Notes under the pieces: model-generated
Database searches by the model: none
The model's input: only the letters and a program-made list of their open reading frames with translations
Told to the model about the DNA's origin: nothing
Position numbers and translations under genes: made by a program
Origin: Chondrilla cf. caribensis
Taxonomy: Eukaryota; Porifera; Demospongiae; Chondrillida; Chondrillidae
Length of the DNA stretch: 64,000 nucleotides
Direction of reading: 5' to 3'
Assembly: GCA_964020155.1 (NCBI GenBank)
Contig: OZ026550.1
Coordinates: 4,211,352 to 4,275,351, forward strand
Shown here: one piece after another, positions 62,601 to 64,000 of the stretch
How positions within the stretch are numbered: the stretch's first letter is position 1
How the letters are laid out: each line of letters opens with the position of its first letter

Positions 62601-64000
62601 GCCCTCGGGTCTCGCGCAGTAAATACGATACCTTCCTCATAGGCGGGTAGTAACCTATATATATTATATAGTAATATATATCGAGCGTTACATACTGGAA
62701 GTCGAAATGAAAGCAATATAGGGGCTGCCTGTGGCAGCCTCTAAAAACTACAGTCTCTTCATGATTCTACTACAATTGAATTATGTGTGGACTATGATTC
62801 TACTACAATAGAATTTGATGTCACTAGGAGCAAAATTGATGTCTACAATTTGCATTATTTACTATTCTGCTATGATTGCATTATATTACGAAGTATTTAT
62901 GTAAGATTCCATCATACTACTCATTTTTACTCACACTTGCAGGCACCAACCAGGTCCAATCCACCACCCTGACCCTCCTCCACAAGATGGTGTACTTGGA
63001 CTTATAGCTACTGGTGAGTAGAAGCTTATACGTAGAAGTGTGTGTATGCACTAATCGATGTACAGTGAATACTCATTATTCTAATGCAATTTGTTTTCAA
63101 AATAATAATTGGTGGATTAATGAGTTTAGCACTTTACATAACTGGATATTCATTGGTACATGGAAATTGAGGTTTATTGAATAGTTTGGCAGATGGAGCG
63201 CTTGCAGATTAATGAGAATTGACTGTTCTTGGCATGTACAATTAATATGCACTTCCTGTAACAACTACTATACAGGTATAAAGTCCACATAATGTACATA
63301 CAAACAATAGCTATGTGTGTGCATTCATACCTGCTTCATGTGGAATGAGGGACCACAGGGACATTGACTCCATATACATTGGCCCTCTCAGTGCAATAAC
63401 ATACACAGACTACACACATCCAGTATGTTCAAATGTGTATGTGATACAGTCTACTACTGTTGTCTTCAGGTCCTCCATCCTCCCCACCAGCCACACAAGG
63501 GGAACCTACTCCAACTGTGTCCACAATGGATGAGAGGTCACAGAAGATAGAGGAAGTTGTGGACATGTACAGGAATGAAAGCACTAAAGTCAGCCTCCCA
63601 GAGATCCCTGAACTGGAAGATGACTTTGACGAAATCATGGGATCTTTAAATGCTAAATTGTCATCAGCAGATCCTCAGGTGATTTGTAAACTTGTTGGTA
63701 TGGTGCGTTTGAAGTATCGGAGATACATCCATGGCGTAAAACCCGGAAAAGTGCCATCCATTCCAAACACAGCTAGTGGCCTGTGTGAGTTCATCTCAGA
63801 GAAATCCACTCCCTACGAGGTACTCCTTGTACATCACGCCGTTGACGTTCTGGAGACCGAGGACTTGAAGGGGACCTTACAAAGATATGAATCCAATCTG
63901 GGAAATCACCTGAGACAAACACTCAAATCATATAAAAAGAGAAATGTGACCCTCCCACTGCGCAAGGACCACACCCGCCTGGCTATCGTCCTATCCAAAG
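59668..64000 (+). CDS. CARD-like / linker / novel domain protein, copy 3 (3' truncated by window)
   Basis: Exons seen: 59668-60002, 62943-63013 and 63470 to the window end, phases 2 and 1 as in copies 1 and 2. The CARD exon is two codons longer (an acidic ELEDLEE insertion near the start). The linker reads HPDPPPQDGVLG. The novel-domain exon is open to base 64000 and covers roughly its first two thirds. Upstream of ATG 59668 the conserved leader is out of frame with the CARD, which supports this ATG as the common start of the family. The first intron holds the 528-bp TIR element and a unique insertion of nearly 1 kb. By analogy, coiled-coil and NHL exons should follow beyond the window. Confidence 0.75.
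60896..61414. mobile_element. 519-bp TIR element, second copy
   Basis: Ends TACCATAGTGTCTGAAATTT and reverse TACCGTAGTGTCCAAAATTT; interior colinear with 42305-42832. An open frame crosses most of it (60932-61558), but extends beyond the right end into flanking DNA and has no known domain. Confidence 0.7.
61781..62741. mobile_element. About 960-bp insertion unique to CARD copy 3
   Basis: Copies 1 and 3 match up to 'gaaagaattacaagggtt(g/a)aagaa'. Copy 3 then carries about 960 bp of unrelated DNA before the match resumes at 'aaaaactac' and 'gattctactacaattgaatt'. The ends share an inverted GGCTGCC(G/A)CA motif (61808 region and 62728 region). It contains the hairpin at 62580-62632. Type unknown. 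Confidence 0.55.
62580..62632. repeat. Perfect 17-bp hairpin
   Basis: GGTATCGTATTTACTGC at 62580-62596 is the exact reverse complement of 62616-62632, with a 19-nt loop rich in CTCG. Weaker pairing extends outward (ggttactcc ... agtaacc). Such cruciform-forming units are common in invertebrate non-autonomous elements. Confidence 0.85.
63063..63225. mobile_element. Tigger-like MITE in CARD copy 3 intron 2
   Basis: Starts CAGTGAATACTCATTATTCT and ends 'gattaatgagaattgactg', orthologous in position to those in copies 1 and 2. Confidence 0.55.

Overview
This window is eukaryotic and most likely from a marine invertebrate, probably a sponge. The call rests on introns with GT/AG ends, AATAAA signals, very abundant (TG)n/(CA)n and TACGTA-rich DNA, many MITE-like repeats, and metazoan-type domains (Src-like SH3-SH2-kinase, TIR, MBT, NHL, CARD-like death fold). 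Sponge and cnidarian genomes are known for lineage-specific expansions of TKL-type kinase, TIR and death-fold genes. The species assignment is inference. All exon models below come from reading splice sites and checking codon phase by hand.

Layout. (a) 1-6.2 kb, minus strand: a TIR domain in two exons (6155-4945), then three exons coding MBT-repeat sequence (3303-1167). The phases allow a single TIR-MBT protein. (b) 7.8-10.05 kb, plus: three 3' exons of an unrecognised Ser-rich protein. (c) 12.1-13.2 kb, plus: a complete single-exon ADP-ribosyl-arginine hydrolase (ARH1-like). (d) 13.75-18.3 kb, plus: a two-exon TKL-like kinase / coiled coil / NHL beta-propeller gene. (e) 20.4-23.9 kb, plus: a paralogous kinase / coiled coil whose 3' part is SH3-SH2-tyrosine pseudokinase instead of NHL. 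(f) 24-29 kb: intergenic DNA with a roughly 540-bp GT tract and MITEs. (g) 29.06-29.98 kb, plus: an NHL-only paralogue. (h) 30.7-31.9 kb, minus: a decayed P-loop NTPase beside a 186-bp satellite (31.8-33.1 kb). (i) 33.6-38.3 kb, plus: a second kinase / coiled coil / NHL gene, broken by a 7-bp deletion. (j) 41-64 kb, plus: three tandem copies (the third cut by the window end) of a CARD-like / Pro-rich linker / unrecognised domain gene. The two complete copies end in the same coiled coil + NHL module as the kinase genes. Conserved 'tail' modules with CArG (and CRE) motifs separate the copies.

Main message: 13.7-64 kb is a locus in which one C-terminal sensor-like module (coiled coil + NHL propeller) is paired with different N-terminal signalling modules (TKL-like kinase or CARD + novel domain), and one kinase carries a dead Src module instead. 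A fossil stretch of kinase C-lobe sequence just 5' of the coiled-coil exon in CARD copy 2 suggests how the swap arose. Together with the TIR gene this looks like a young, fast-rearranging cluster of intracellular signalling genes, possibly innate immune. That functional reading is inference; the architecture and phase agreement are visible in the sequence.
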